This document shows positions 31,117 through 43,726 of a stretch of DNA of 64,000 nucleotides, piece after piece. Positions within the stretch are counted from its first letter, which is position 1. Each line of letters opens with the position of its first letter. The DNA lies in the NCBI RefSeq assembly GCF_964019385.1, contig NC_088646.1, positions 7,836,162-7,900,161 on the forward strand, in the 5' to 3' direction. A program made the translations under genes and the position numbers. Source of the DNA: Sycon ciliatum (taxonomy: Eukaryota; Porifera; Calcarea; Leucosolenida; Sycettidae). The notes below the pieces were generated by a model. That model was not told the origin of the DNA. It made no database searches and saw only the letters and a list, made by a program, of their open reading frames with translations.

Positions 31117-33112
31117 TACTTCTTCCTTCATTTTTTACAAAACATACTTCAAATGTTCATCTATGAAGCCATGGCTTCATAACTGAGACTGGCTTTATAA
31201 TCAAATATACCTCCATGGCTTTGAAGGTGCGGACGTACGGTAGTTCTTTTTCAATTTTAAAGAGCTAAAGTAGTAAAGAGGAACTGGCATGTCGGAATCA
31301 GGCAACCCCTGCACTAAATGAGGAAGTATTTAGCCAGCGCAAATACAACTAGCTCATTTCGCAAGTAGCATTTCCGGCAGAGAAGTGGCTACATCCAGCC
31401 CACATGGCCCGGTACAGTGCCATCCCTCCTGCTTGGCTAGACTGTAAATACGGCCAGGCTTCATGCCAGCCTACATGGTAGGAACTAGGGATGCACAGGC
31501 ATGCATGCACTAATGCAATAATGCAGGGGGGGGGGGGACTTCTGCTTTTTTGTAAGTGTAGTGTAGGCTCAATTATAATGTAACGCCATTTTCACGTTTT
31601 GCATGAGTTTTGAAAATATTGATTGAGCGGGCATTATGAATGAGCGCTAACGGTACCGGTAGGCGCGGCTTAGTTCCCCATTTAGAAAAGCGATCCTTTC
31701 AGCTTTTCTAATGCTATGGATGATTTATTAGAATGCCAGTATCCGATACGAGCAGACGCTGAGACGGATACTTCGATGGAAATGGGGCTGAGACAACTCA
31801 GGGTACACCCGGGTCCGGATCCGAATAATTATAAATCTGAGGAAATGACTATGTTACGCAAAGGATTCGGTTTGCGTGCTCACTTCCATAACCATGATAA
31901 GAAAGCACTATGAATGGCGGAAACACTAGTACTAGTACCCAGCCAGAAAGGCTAAGTAGTTCCCTCTCTCCTCCCCCATTCGAGTTTCACAGTCATAGCT
32001 CTCGGCCAAGCAAGCCCAGTTAAAATGAAGCAAAATCAACACCAAAGCAAGCAGCGATTGGTAAGGCATCGATTAGAATTTCCTTCGGGCACGGTCGGTG
32101 AGAAAAGCCTGAGGATCGTCACACCGTCCGTCCGGCTTTCCTCGGATGACAGCAAGCTGACATCAACTTGTCAGTCAGGTTGGTTCGAAGCAACACACAC
32201 TTTTCAGTTTTTACCCAGAGCGCCACAACCCTAACCAAACACGGCCTAGCGCCTAGCCTCTGACATCGCGAATCGGGATAGGACTGCAACATCAACTAGC
32301 GCATAGCAAACGTTCAAACAAGACAAAAAATGACAACATTTCTTACCGATAATAGCACAGGAGCTCCTAGTATTCAGGAACAACTACCGGTACACAACAC
32401 GACCGTGGCGAGCGTGGCTGATATTCCTTCCTGGAAAACTAAGCCAAACTAAGTAAAGATCTCGCAAGTGAGACAAAATCCTACTCTAGTAGTACTGACG
32501 AACTCAGCCTCAACAAAAGACAACATGACTGTAGATTCAGTTCCACCCAGCAGTTCACGTGAGGTTTTATCGTCGCGGCCGCTTGTATGCTACATGTACA
32601 TGACCATGATGACTGTACTACAAAAGTACATCCGGCATGATTCACACAGCATGCAGTACACACGGACATGGTAGACTCTACACCATGGACCTGTACACTA
32701 TACAGGCAACTCGCCTACTTTTACACTTCGGGCATTGCACATTATCTGCTGCACTGAGTGAGTGCGGACACGTAGATCTACACCACGCCGCGGGGATTAT
32801 GAAAAATAATCCTCGCGTACATGTCGACTGGCACATGTACTTGAGTTATACGTCTGTGTGTGTGTGTATGATAATGATTGTAGTGTATCTGCGCTTGCTA
32901 CCTGACATCACTGACGGACGTCGACTGTATGCTGCGACATGCCTTGTCATCGTGTTGTGCTTCGTGACGTGATCGAGAACAATGCATGAGCTCGAGAAGC
33001 AGTGTCATTTTTTTGGTTTCTGGAACAGTCCAGTCCAGTGCACAGGTGCATGCACATGCACGCAGCGCACTACTACTACTACTACATGTACTATGTAGTA
33101 GTAGTACGCTCG
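31117..33112. other. Intergenic, one unassigned short frame
   Basis: The forward frame 31716-31913 (65 codons, MDDLLECQYPIRADAE...) has coding-like composition but no recognised family. A G11 run lies near 31526. Nothing else is supported. Confidence 0.35.
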
Positions 33113-33114
33113 TA

Positions 33115-34780
33115 GACCCAGGTGCTCGAAGTCCGTACATGGTATCCTAAGTTCGTACGCCCATAATTTCATGTTCTGTTATTGTATTCGACTCAAATAT
33201 TTTATGGAGGGGACAGTGTGGTATGTTCTCCTCGCGTACCAATTTTCAGGGATCTACGATCAGCAGAAGTCCCATACCACGGGAGTGGGTTTTCGAGTGT
33301 CCATACGAAATACAAATTGGGTTACATTTCATGCAAAAATCAACTTTGCCAAGACCGATTTCGAACGGACACAGCGTCAAACAGACCTTCACTCAATCAT
33401 CAAGAGCCAGCTTAGAGCTGACAATGGCCAGAGGAGAAGAATTTACAGAGAACCACCAATCCTTGCAGAAAGGTTGACACTCCTGGCATCTCCACCACTG
33501 TTTTCCCGCGGTTTTCACAGCGCAGCTGCTTCTTCTCTGAGCCGACTAAAAACAGCTTGCATTTCGGCAACAAGCTACGCTTTTGCAAGAAATACCGGTG
33601 GAGGCACATGCCAAACATATCCCTTCGGTGCTTTCGTCGTAACCGAGGGATTGCAAGTTAGCAATTAGCAGAAATATGTGTGTATTTCGAGTCACCTCTG
33701 ATCAGTACGGACTTAGAGTACCCTCTGCGACACCAAAATTTGATATGAAAAATGAGCGAACTCCAGAGAAACAGATCGGATCGAAAGATGGCCTGGTTCA
33801 ATCGAGCCTGGCCTCAAAACAAACTTGGACAAGATACCTTCCATCCACGAGCAGGATTCTGGCAAGTGATCATTGCTAGTGTGAGTTTCAGCTCGGCAAA
33901 CACACACTCACGGGTGTTTGCAGTGCATGAACTCTGGCCAGTCGTTCCCGTACGCAAAATGCGTACGCATTTGGATCTACCGTACATTTCCTCGTGTTTT
34001 GGGCGAATCTGAGCGGTACGACGCTGTCGAATTGGGCCTGAATTTGCCCTGAACCAGCCGCTATCGAAGTAAAATTAGGTGTTTTGAAGGCCACACGGGA
34101 ACACTGTGGCCATGTCTTCGTTCCTGCGTCGTTTGTTTGAAAATCGGAGTGTTTTTGAGCTCGTAGTTCGTCTTCGTTGTGGAATGGCCGTGCGTACATT
34201 CTCCTTGGAATTACCAAAGTCACACCCCCGTTTATTACATTACTAGGAGTTTTGCCGGCAGCCACGATAGTTTTTATCCCTGCTTCCATACGTCCTTTCA
34301 TTGAACAGCCAAACGAAACTTTGTGGCGCGCCTTAGTTTTTTGTGGCGCGGGGGTCTCAAGTTTGTCACTTCGAGTTCTACACAACGATCACATCAACAC
34401 CTCAAAGGACCAAAAAAACCAAGTGAGCAAGTATTTCAACCTTGCGATTCTGCCTGGCCTACTCTGAAGATGGAGACTTCTACTCGGTAGCACATACTCG
34501 TATCAATAAGCTGGGAGGGAGAGCGTGGCGAGTAAAATGTTGGGATGAAAAGAGCCACATTCTCTCTCGGAAAAGGTCGTCGTTCCTACACTGGCTACAC
34601 ACTTGCTTTACCCAGCTCTGCAGAAGGCAAGATTTTGCATGCACGTGCGAGATTCGCATCCGCCACGCACATAGGCAGAGTCGAAATTTTTGTACTCTCG
34701 GATTTGCCGCCATCTTGACGAGTGGCCACTGCGAAACACCCGTGCACTGTAAACGTGTACGGACTTCGAGCACCTGGGTC
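33115..34780. mobile_element. 1.67-kb TA-flanked element with perfect 25-bp ends
   Basis: Ends GACCCAGGTGCTCGAAGTCC and the complement GGACTTCGAGCACCTGGGTC (25 bp in full), TA on each side. Inside are two opposed 165-codon frames (33171-33668 plus; 33888-34385 minus) that I cannot assign to any transposase. It is a non-autonomous or decayed Tc1/mariner-type element, or a new family. Confidence 0.75.
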
Positions 34781-34782
34781 TA

Positions 34783-35570
34783 CTAGCACTGAGCGCAGTG
34801 CACCAGCACTCAAGACAAGTACCGGGTCCGACGTCAAGTCTCAAATCCGGCCAAGTAACCAGCTAAGTCCAGTCGGAAGTAAGTGGATACCATGCCTTGT
34901 CGACATGTCACTTGTCACTAGTCCTGCCAGCTACTACAGTAGTCAGTACTAGTAGCAGGTACTAGGTCAGTGAGATGCACGTCGTCGGTCGATGATCGAT
35001 GAATGAAGGATTGTACTTTTTTGTATTAATATAGTCTATAGTACGTGTACATGACTCATGTAACTCACTGTACAGGTATTTCGGCTTGGATTTGCTACAG
35101 TCGTTACGTCGGAAGTACATGTAACTTACTTACAATAATAGTTCGGAACTGAGGTGGACGCCGTTGTTCACGGTTCACTGCCATCGAATGGAGCACAGAC
35201 CAGTCCATGCTGGCACAAAGTCAAACAAAGGTACGACTCGTGTGGACGTCTCATTCATGTCATGACATGAGCTGAGCTCGCTAGTCAAGTGAAAATCGTC
35301 TATAAATCACCATCTGCGCTGGCCGTTAGCGCGCTACTTGTACGTAGTCCATGATCTCAACTCGAGACTAACTTTGATGATAACTTTACTAGTTTCTCTT
35401 GGGTGATATGATATTGGCAATCTTGGGCTTTTTGCAAAGCTTGAGCAATGATCGAGGAGATCTCTAGAAACAGTTTCTGGCCTTCATTTGTAAGAGGGGA
35501 AAAATCCATTTTTTTTAAGAGAAGTACGGCTTTTCGACATGTGGACTATTTTGTACTTGAAGTAGTCTGA
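34783..35570. other. Intergenic, nothing recognised
   Basis: No gene, terminal repeat or array seen. Several catgtac palindromes. Confidence 0.4.
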
Positions 35571-36287
35571 AAGGGGAAGTCAAGGCAAAAATTAAAATTT
35601 CACCAGTTGTAGTCTTCGGGGTGCTGAGTCGAATGGTCGTGGTCCGAGGAAGCTGAGACGCTCCCTTCCTACTTGAATCCCAATCGAACTCGTGCACTTC
35701 CACCGAAACTGGGTGACTGCGCCCTACTAGATGGGGATTTGTATGCAAAATGTCACTAAAAAGCGCCATTTCGTTCTTATAAAAGCATGGATGACCGCGA
35801 TTGGCCCATATGTTGTAGTCTTTTGGACGCTGAGTCGACTGGTTTTGGTCCGAAAAGGCTGCGATGCAGCATTCCTCCTTTATTCCCATTCGAACATGGT
35901 TGAAGAAGCGGTCACGTGCTCCTGTGTACACCAGTCACCTGGTCACCGTGCCTGCAGGGTACAACTAATAATACTTACTAGCCTGTTTGACCTTTTTTGG
36001 GTGCAGTCCTGTCACTCGAGTTGAACCTTGGTACATGGTATGAAAGTTGTCGCCTGCTGGCGTGGTGACCAGGTGATTTGGGCACCCAGGAGCACGTGAC
36101 CACTTGTTCAACCATGTTCGATTGGGAATAAAGGAGGAACGCTGCATCGCAGCCTTTTCGGACCAAAACCAGTCGACTCAGCGTCCAAAAGACTACAACA
36201 TATGGGCCAATCGTGGTCATCCGTGCTTTTATAAGAACGAAATGGCGCTTTTTTTAGTGACATTTTGCATACAAATCCCCATCTCGT
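35571..36287. mobile_element. TTAA foldback element F2, right end missing
   Basis: Matches F1 from its left end (flank decayed) to the point where its right arm breaks off into a reverse transcriptase fragment. Confidence 0.8.
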
Positions 36288-36858
36288 ACTGGCGGATGAG
36301 GTCAGCGGTGACATCACAGATTTCATCATGTCTCAAAGACGGGAATCCATCAATCGGGCAGGATAGAGCGGCGGCCGTGGGGGAAACTTAGAAGCACGCG
36401 TTGCCACAAATGCAGGATGACGGCAAACGCTCCGGCACCCAGCCATAGCGCAAACACAGCGCATCTCTAAACTCAGACGAGAAAGACGAAAGCCATCGCA
36501 GGATGGAGAACTTGACGTCAGCCAAGCAGAGCTACCACGCTCGGAAGCAATCTCAAGCTGAGCCGCATGTACCGCGCTCTGGGGTGCCCAAAGCCGCTGC
36601 CAGGTGACTACAGCCATCTCTGACGATCTGGACACGAGTGTCAGCAAGTAATGGCACTGCCTCATCGCACGCATGCTCCTTCGCCAGCAGCAAGGATTTG
36701 CTGGGGTTGAGGTGGTAGCCATAGGCTTCTCCTTGCTCAGTCAGCCCATCCCACCAGGTGCGGAGGGCTCGAAGTCTTCCACCGCCGGAAGAGTCATCCG
36801 CGTACCACACCTGGCAAGATCAAGACTGATCTGTGCAAATCAAAGCAACACAGCAGGG
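36288..36858 (-). pseudogene. Reverse transcriptase fragment (YADD) running into nuclease region
   Basis: The minus frame from about 36830 reads WYADDSSGG, LRALRTWWDGL, YGYHLNPSKSLLLAKEH: the catalytic YADD and following palm motif of an RT type common in invertebrate genomes. Lower down, ASERGSSAWLT in another frame matches ASERGASSWLT of the fragment at 37521. It is a frameshifted retroelement piece. Confidence 0.7.
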
Positions 36859-36864
36859 GCTTAA

Positions 36865-38967
36865 AGGGGAAGTATACCCTAAAATCAAATTTTCACCAGT
36901 TGTAGTCTTCGGGGTGCTGAGTCGAATGATCTTGGTCCGAGGAAGCTGAGACGCTCCCTTCCTCCTTTATTCCCAATCCAACTCGCGCACTTCCACCGAA
37001 ACTGGGTGACTGCACCCTACTAGATGGGGATTTGTATGCATAAGTCACTAAAAGCGCAGTTTCGTTCTTTGTTGTTGTAGTCTTTTGGACGCCGAGTCGA
37101 CTGGTTTTGGTCCGAAACGGCTGCGATGCAGCGTTCGGCTCTTATTCCCAATCGAACACGGGTGAGTAAGCGGTCACGTGCGCATGCGTACACCAGCTGC
37201 CTGGTCACCGTGCCTGCAGGCTACAACTTTCACACCAACTGACCAAGGTTCAACTCAAAGGTTCAAAGGTTCAACTCGAGTGACAGGAACGCTGTAAAAA
37301 TACGTATTTTGGCACCTATGATCAGGGGATGGCCCACGCCTGGTAAAAAAAAAGTAAGTAATTAAAGAGAAAATTAAAAATAAGAGGTACTGTGTTCCGG
37401 CTCTCCGCCCTCTCCGCGAACATAAGAGAACTAGAGGAGAACAAACAAACACAAGAAGCAAGAATGACACGAAAAGCAGAAATTATGAGAACATGGTATA
37501 AATGAGCACGGCCATCAACCTCAACAGGGGATAGCCGCCTCGGCAACAACAAGAGCAGCTGAGTCCGCGGCAAAGACCGGTGCATAGAGCCGCCTAGCAC
37601 CCCTCAGGCACATCACACTGGATCGGACCAAGGCAAAGCTGATTTGACACCGGATCGAAGCCATCACGGCACTGTAGGCCTCTCCCGTCTTGTCGGCGAT
37701 GAGGGACGCTATCCTCTTGTACAGAGAGGTGGCAGATTTCCCCATGCCTCCCGTAGTGGAGAACACGGCGGGAACAAAGCTGGAGTGTTCCACTTCTCGG
37801 ATTCTCTGCTCATACGCACGGCGCTTGGCTTTTTCGTGACGGGTGTAGCTAGCAGCAAGTGAGTTGAGGCGATTCGAGGACGCAAAAGGGTTAAACACCC
37901 GGACATCAATGTAGGTGCGCTCGAACCGCCCTCCCCAAATACCACTAGCCACCACGTCAAGGCGGGCTTGGTCGTCGCCCACAGCAGTACGGTACCGGAG
38001 CTGCTCTCCAGTGAGTGGCTGCAAATGTGGCTCAATAGCCACCTGGTGGCCAACACGCTTCGCAAGGCGAGCTGTCACGTCGCGTACCTCGTTGTGGCGG
38101 AGGGTTGGGAAACCGCCTAACGGGCAGGAGAGGGCATGGCTGACGGTGAACTGCTGTCCACAGGAACATGATGTTGGCAGTCGTACTGGGTGCCAGCCAT
38201 ACCGGAGGTACACAGCATCGCGGAACTCAGCCTTCGTGAGGGTGAAGCCGTGGGCCTTTAGGGGCCGGCAGGTGAGCCAGCTGGATGCCCCCCGCTCCGA
38301 AGCAAGGTCGATGGTACGTTGAACCTCTGGAGGGGCGGCAGAATGCAGAGCGACGGCCTCGGCTTGGAGTGATGTCTTTGCCTTCGCCCTCAACAGCTGC
38401 TTGTTCTTCCGCACTTCCTGCAGGGCATCGCCAAGCGTGGCAGTCTGCTGCTGAATGCGCCGCACCAGGGGGCCAACGATGGTCTTGGAGTGGGCGTACT
38501 GGGCCCCGAGGGAGGCAGGTGTGATGAGCCCCAGACCACCATGTCGACAGAACTCTGTAAAAATTGTAGCCTGCAGGCACGGTACGGTGACCAGGTGACT
38601 GGTGTGCGCATGAGCAAGTGACCGCTTACTCACCCGTGTTCAATTGGGAATAAGGGCCGAACGTTGCATCGCAGCCTTTTCGGACCAAAACCAGTCGACT
38701 CAGCATCCAAAAGACTAAAACATATGGACCAATCGCGGTCATCCGCGCTTTTATACGAACGAAACTGCGGTTTTACAAGTAGTGACTTTTGCATACAAAT
38801 CCCCATCTACTATAGTAGGGCGCAGTCACCCAGTTAACTGTTTCGGTGGAAGTGCGCGAGTTGGATTGGGAATAAAGGAGGAAGGGAGCGTCTCAGCTTC
38901 CTCTGACCAAGACCATTCGACTCAGCACCCCGAAGACTACAACTGGTGAAATTTTGATTTTGGGGTA
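36865..38967. mobile_element. TTAA foldback element F3 carrying a gene fragment
   Basis: The left arm (36865-37288, TTAA at 36861-36864) and right arm (38563-38967, last bases lost) belong to a diverged F subfamily (gtataccctaaaatc start). Where other copies have a 30-bp centre, this one holds 1.27 kb with an RT-family nuclease frame. Confidence 0.75.
37521..38560 (-). pseudogene. C-terminal part of an RT gene: CCHC finger and restriction-like endonuclease
   Basis: The frame is open from about 38560 to 37521. FCRHGGLGL, then ASERGASSWLT, then zinc-finger-like CSCG...HALSC, then RHNEVRD, EPHLQPL, ARLDVVA, TYIDVRVFNP. A CCHC finger followed by R-H and a D..D.K/R-type core is the plan of R2-like non-LTR elements with a restriction-like endonuclease; the family here is not named. 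Its start (RT) is missing, so it cannot be autonomous. Both flanks are foldback-element arms. Confidence 0.65.
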
Positions 38968-39126
38968 AGAGGTGTGAGTGTATTGGTGAACATACCATGC
39001 ATGGTCTTTGTTATGTTGAACTTCAGTCAAACCAAGATGGAAATCATATATTTGAGAGGGTACTCGGCGCAATTCGGAACCCAAAGCACCCCCTCCCCCC
39101 TCCCCTAGCCCTCCATCCTGCCTTAA

Positions 39127-39987
39127 AGGGGAAGTTAAGGCAAAAATTAAAATTTCACCAGTTGTAGTCTTCGGGGTGCTGAGTCGAATGGTCGTGGTCC
39201 GAGGAAGCTGAGACGCTCCCTTCCTACTTGAATCCCAATCGAACTCGCGCACTTCCACCGAAACTGGGTGACTGCGCCCTACGAGATGGGGATTTGTATG
39301 CAAAATGTCACTAAAAGCGCCATTTCGTTCTTATAAAAGCACGGATGACCGCGATTGGCCCATATGTTGTAGTCTTTTGGACGCTGAGTCGACTGGTTTT
39401 GGTCCGAAAAGGCTGCGATGCAGCGTTCCTCCTTTATTCCCAATCGAACATGGTTGAACAAGCGGTCACGTGCTCCTGGGTGCCCAAATCACCTGGTCAC
39501 CACGCCAGCAGGTGAGAACTTTCACACCAAGGTTCAACTCGAGTTCAACTCGAGTGACAGGACTGCACCCAAAAAAGGTCAAACAGGCTAGTAAGTTGTA
39601 CCCTGCAGGCACGGTGACCAGGTGACTGGCGAACGCAGGAGCACGTGACCGCTTGTTCAACCATGTTCGATTGGGAATAAAGGAGGAATGCTGCATCGCA
39701 GCCTTTTCGGACCAAAACCAGTCGACTCAGCGTCCAAAAGACTACAACATATGGGCCAATCGCGGTCATCCGTGCTTTTATAAGAACGAAATGGCGCTTT
39801 TAGTGACATTTTGCATACAAATCCCCATCTCGTAGGGCGCAGTCACCCAGTTTCGGTGGAAGTGCGCGAGTTCGATTGGGATTCAAGTAGGAAGGGAGCG
39901 TCTCAGCTTCCTCGGACCACGACCATTCGACTCAGCACCCCGAAGACTACAACTGGTGAAATTTTAATTTTTGCCTTAACTTCCCCT
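39127..39987. mobile_element. TTAA foldback element F4
   Basis: 861 bp, TTAA at 39123-39126 and 39988-39991. Near-identical to F5 and F6. Confidence 0.9.
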
Positions 39988-39997
39988 TTAAACTTAA

Positions 39998-40858
39998 AGG
40001 GGAAGTTAAGGCAAAAATTAAAATTTCACCAGTTGTAGTCTTCGGGGTGCTGAGTCGAATGGTCTTGGTCCGAGGAAGCTGAGACGCTCCCTTCCTACTT
40101 GAATCCCAATCGAACTCGCGCACTTCCACCGAAACTGGGTGACTGCGCCCTACGAGATGGGGATTTGTATGCAAAATGTCACTAAAAGCGCCATTTCGTT
40201 CTTATAAAAGCACGGATGACCGCGATTGGCCCATATGTTGTAGTCTTTTGGACGCTGAGTCGACTGGTTTTGGTCCGAAAAGGCTGCGATGCAGCGTTCC
40301 TCCTTTATTCCCAATCGAACATGGTTGAACAAGTGGTCACGTGCTCCTGGGTGCCCAAATCACCTGGTCACCACGCCAGCAGGGGACAACTTTCACACCA
40401 AGGTTCAACTCGAGTTCAACTCGAGTGACAGGACTGCACCCAAAAAAGGTCAAACAGGCTAGTAAGTTGTACCCTGCAGGCACGGTGACCAGGTGACTGG
40501 GGTACGCAGGAGCACGTGACCGCTTGTTCAACCATGTTCGATTGGGAATAAAGGCGGAACGCTGCATCGCAGCCTTTTCGGACCAAAACCAGTCGACTCA
40601 GCGTCCAAAAGACTACAACATATGGGCCAATCGCGGTCATCCGTGCTTTTATAAGAACGAAATGGCGCTTTTAGTGACATTTTGCATACAAATCCCCATC
40701 TCGTAGGGCGCAGTCACCCAGTTTCGGTGGAAGTGCGCGAGTTCGATTGGGATTCAAGTAGGAAGGGAGCGTCTCAGCTTCCTCGGACCAAGACCATTCG
40801 ACTCAGCACCCCGAAGACTACAACTGGTGAAATTTTAATTTTTGCCTTAACTTCCCCT
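39998..40858. mobile_element. TTAA foldback element F5, adjacent to F4
   Basis: 861 bp, TTAA at 39994-39997 and 40859-40862. Only ttaaacttaa separates it from F4. Confidence 0.9.
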
Positions 40859-41002
40859 TTAAGTACATGAAGTATGTGATTCGGAGTTACGGACATTTCG
40901 AAGTTACGGGCAGTGACCCCGGTCCTGGACTGCCCGGGTAAGCTATTTTACCGAAAAAGCCGCTGCTGTTGTCGTCCTCTCCGGTTGTTGGGGTTGTATG
41001 CC

Positions 41003-41005
<3 letters not shown>

Positions 41006-41041
<36 letters not shown>

Positions 41042-42389
41042 ATTTTGAATAGGGCAGTCCCACAGGCCTAGGGCCTTTTTACAGGGTACCCTATGAATTG
41101 TTGAATAGATGAACGGAAGTTTCTGAGCAAGGAGATTGTGCGAATATCAGCAGAAAGCGCGTTCCAACGATCGGAACCAAGAAAGCTAAGCGAGTATAAA
41201 CCATAGCGGCGAGAAGCTAAAGGAAGACTAAGTGACAAAGTGGACTGAGAGCGTGTATGGGCTGAGGTTTGTGAAGTGGCAGTGCGAGGGAGGAAGCAGG
41301 TCGAGAGCAGTGGACTGCATAGCTTATGGAGGGCTCGAAACACCAGTACAAACAGGCGAAATTGATATCTAAGGGAAATAGCAGCGAGATAGTTCCTAGC
41401 TAGAACAAGAGAAGCATCGTAGTACTTCGGGTAGCCAAAGACAATCCGAACAGCACGGTTAGATATACGAGTAATGCGGTCCATTTGCGAGACTTGGAGG
41501 CTGTGCGCAAATGCATTAGAGCCGTATTCAAGTTGGGCCTGAATGAAGGAACAGTAAAAGACTCGTTTGGCAGCAGGTGTTAGATTGTGTTTGATTTTCC
41601 TGAACACAGCAAGTTTAGTGCCTATCTTGCGTTCCAGGAGCGTGATGTGATCTCGGTACGTAAGATGCTCGTCGAACAGGAGGCCGAGGTATTTTATTGT
41701 GGCTGAAGGCGGTATGCTAGTGCTATCAATTGACAATTGGAGATTAGCTGGGACAGCCTTGGACTTTGGGCGGAATATGATGAACTGTGTCTTTTCCGCG
41801 TTGAGTTTAAGGCCGTGGTCCCGGAGGAAGTTGCGGATTGACAGAACGTCTCTGGCCAAGTCTGCAGTGAGCTTCTGTGGATCCCTTCCGGATTTGTAGA
41901 CAGAAACATCGTCAGCAAACTGACGGACCTTGGTACTAGCAACACACTCTGGCAGTTTGCGGACAGCAAGATTGAACAAGACAGGTCCAAGGATAGATCC
42001 TTGAGGTACACCTCTGGAGGCAGAATAACAGGCACCTCTGCTAGACTTGGTGACAACTCTCTGCTGGCGGTCAGTAAGGTATGATGCAAACCAACGCAGT
42101 GCAACCCCTCCCACACCAATCTCGAACAGTTCTTGGAGGAGCAAACTGTGGTTGACAGTGTCGAACGCTTTGGACATGTCGAGGAAAGCCGCAGCCACAT
42201 ACTCGTTCTGGTCTAGACTTTGACTCCAATCATTTGCCACCAGAGCGAGAAGATCGTCGCAGGAGTGGTTTTTGCGGTACGCAAACTGAACTGCAGGGAG
42301 GGATTCCATGTGACTGGCGCTATCCATGTATTGCGTAAGTTGCTCTAGCGCTTTTCTCTTTCTTTTTTTTTCATAGTCGTCCCGGATGC
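41006..42389 (-). mobile_element. 5'-truncated LINE (Jockey/CR1-like)
   Basis: The minus frame 42389-41068 (419 codons from the first Met at 42327) is the end of a LINE reverse transcriptase: AAFLDMSKAFDTVNH, GVPQGSILGPVLFN, RQFADDVSVY, LKLNAEKTQFIIF, IKYLGLLFD, then a thumb region to the stop. No stop or frameshift is seen in this part. The 3' end is a (TAA)n tail at about 41007-41040. The endonuclease half is absent, as expected from 5' truncation. Fairly young. Confidence 0.88.
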
Positions 42390-43127
42390 ATTAATATGTG
42401 CTCATTCGTGTCAAAGGTTGAAGAGACAAAACAACAGAGAAAAATACTGAAAAGAGCGAGACTAACTCTGCTATAAAGGGCAAGAACAAGAATTGATTTT
42501 CAATGAATGTGACAGCTGGACACGGCCAACACAGCTGAACTGGCATCGGAAGGTAGTGCCCGCTGCCGATGTCCACATAAACTAGCGATTGCAGAACGCA
42601 GTAGTGCATACGCGAGCCGGCACCGAACGAAGAAGCTTAGCTGTGACCGAGATTCACCGAAAAACATAATTGAAATGTTATCTCCGATCCGGATCCGGAA
42701 TTCCGGATCCTTTGGATTTGGATCCGGTCAACCCACCTCGGGGAGCAGGGTTGCCCGGATCCAACGGATCCAAATGTGACCTTTGGGCGTATATGGCGGG
42801 TAAAAATCATTTTTGTACACGTGTGGTACGCACACACGTGGGTCGAGATAAATCTTGTTGACTTTTCAATTTTTCGTACAACGCGCGCGCGCGCGCGATG
42901 AGTACGACTTTCACCCTTCTGATCTGGGTGACCTGTGAGCGCCATTTTATTACTTCGACAACATGGCAACTGCTAAGGCCCAAAAATGGCAAAATAAAGT
43001 GTTCAGTTGACTCTGGAAGGATCCAACGGATCTGAGATCTGGATCTCGATCCTACCAATCGAACATGCCCCTAACGTGCAGCTTATACTTCGGAAGTACG
43101 GTACGTGTTTTCAAGTCTCCAGAAGTA
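42390..43127. other. Intergenic, palindrome-rich
   Basis: 42680-42775 is rich in ggatcc and tccgga palindromes, echoed at 43015-43055 (ggatccaacggatc), with a (GC)8 run near 42883. Probably a decayed repeat. No gene. Confidence 0.45.
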
Positions 43128-43446
43128 GAGAGGTTGCGCACAACGAAAATTCGTTAGATTTCGACCGTCCGGGTTCGAGTAACGAAAGTTGCTCCGAAGA
43201 TCCGTCCAAACGTGACCGAAACAGAGCAAATCTACGAAAATATTTTTCGTTACCTGGAGTACTAAAATGCTGATATTTTACAACTCCCTGTCTTGACTCT
43301 TCGTACCCGCGGGGCTGCCGCGTCGACCCACTACGAAAACGTTCACGCGTTGTGCGCAACCTCACGCTTTACGAATATTCGTTAGCTTTTTTCGTTAAAA
43401 ATATTCGTTACGGCGCTACGAATTAATTCGTTGTGCGCAACCTCTC
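43128..43446. mobile_element. MITE with GAGAGGTTGCGCACAACGAA ends
   Basis: The ends are inverted copies, TA outside on both sides, with many internal ttcgtta motifs. Confidence 0.85.
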
Positions 43447-43541
43447 TAGTGATCGAGCGGGAGCACAGCAGAGCGAGGGACTGATGACGTCACATGTGCT
43501 TAGCATATGTCAGCCAAGATGCACCAGCGCACATACCAATA

Positions 43542-43726
43542 CAGTCAACTTCGCTTATAACGACACTCGGTGGGGCATCAAAAAAGTGTCGTTATTCGCG
43601 AATTGTCGTTATACCCGAAGTCTCATAGGTATTACAGTTGGATGGGACTTTGTTCTGGGCATGGAAATTCTGTCGTTATTCGCGAATTGTCATTATATCC
43701 GCAGTCGTTATTAGCGAAGTTGACTG
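43542..43726. mobile_element. TA-type MITE
   Basis: Ends CAGTCAACTTCGCTTATAAC and GTTATTAGCGAAGTTGACTG, TA flanks; internal gtcgttattcgcgaattgtc twice. A decayed relative lies at about 24764-24880. Confidence 0.88.

Noticed and set aside
36553-38560. One RT gene interrupted by a foldback element
   Set aside because: On the minus strand the nuclease part would precede the RT part, and the SERG.S.WLT segment occurs in both, so they are two separate fragments.
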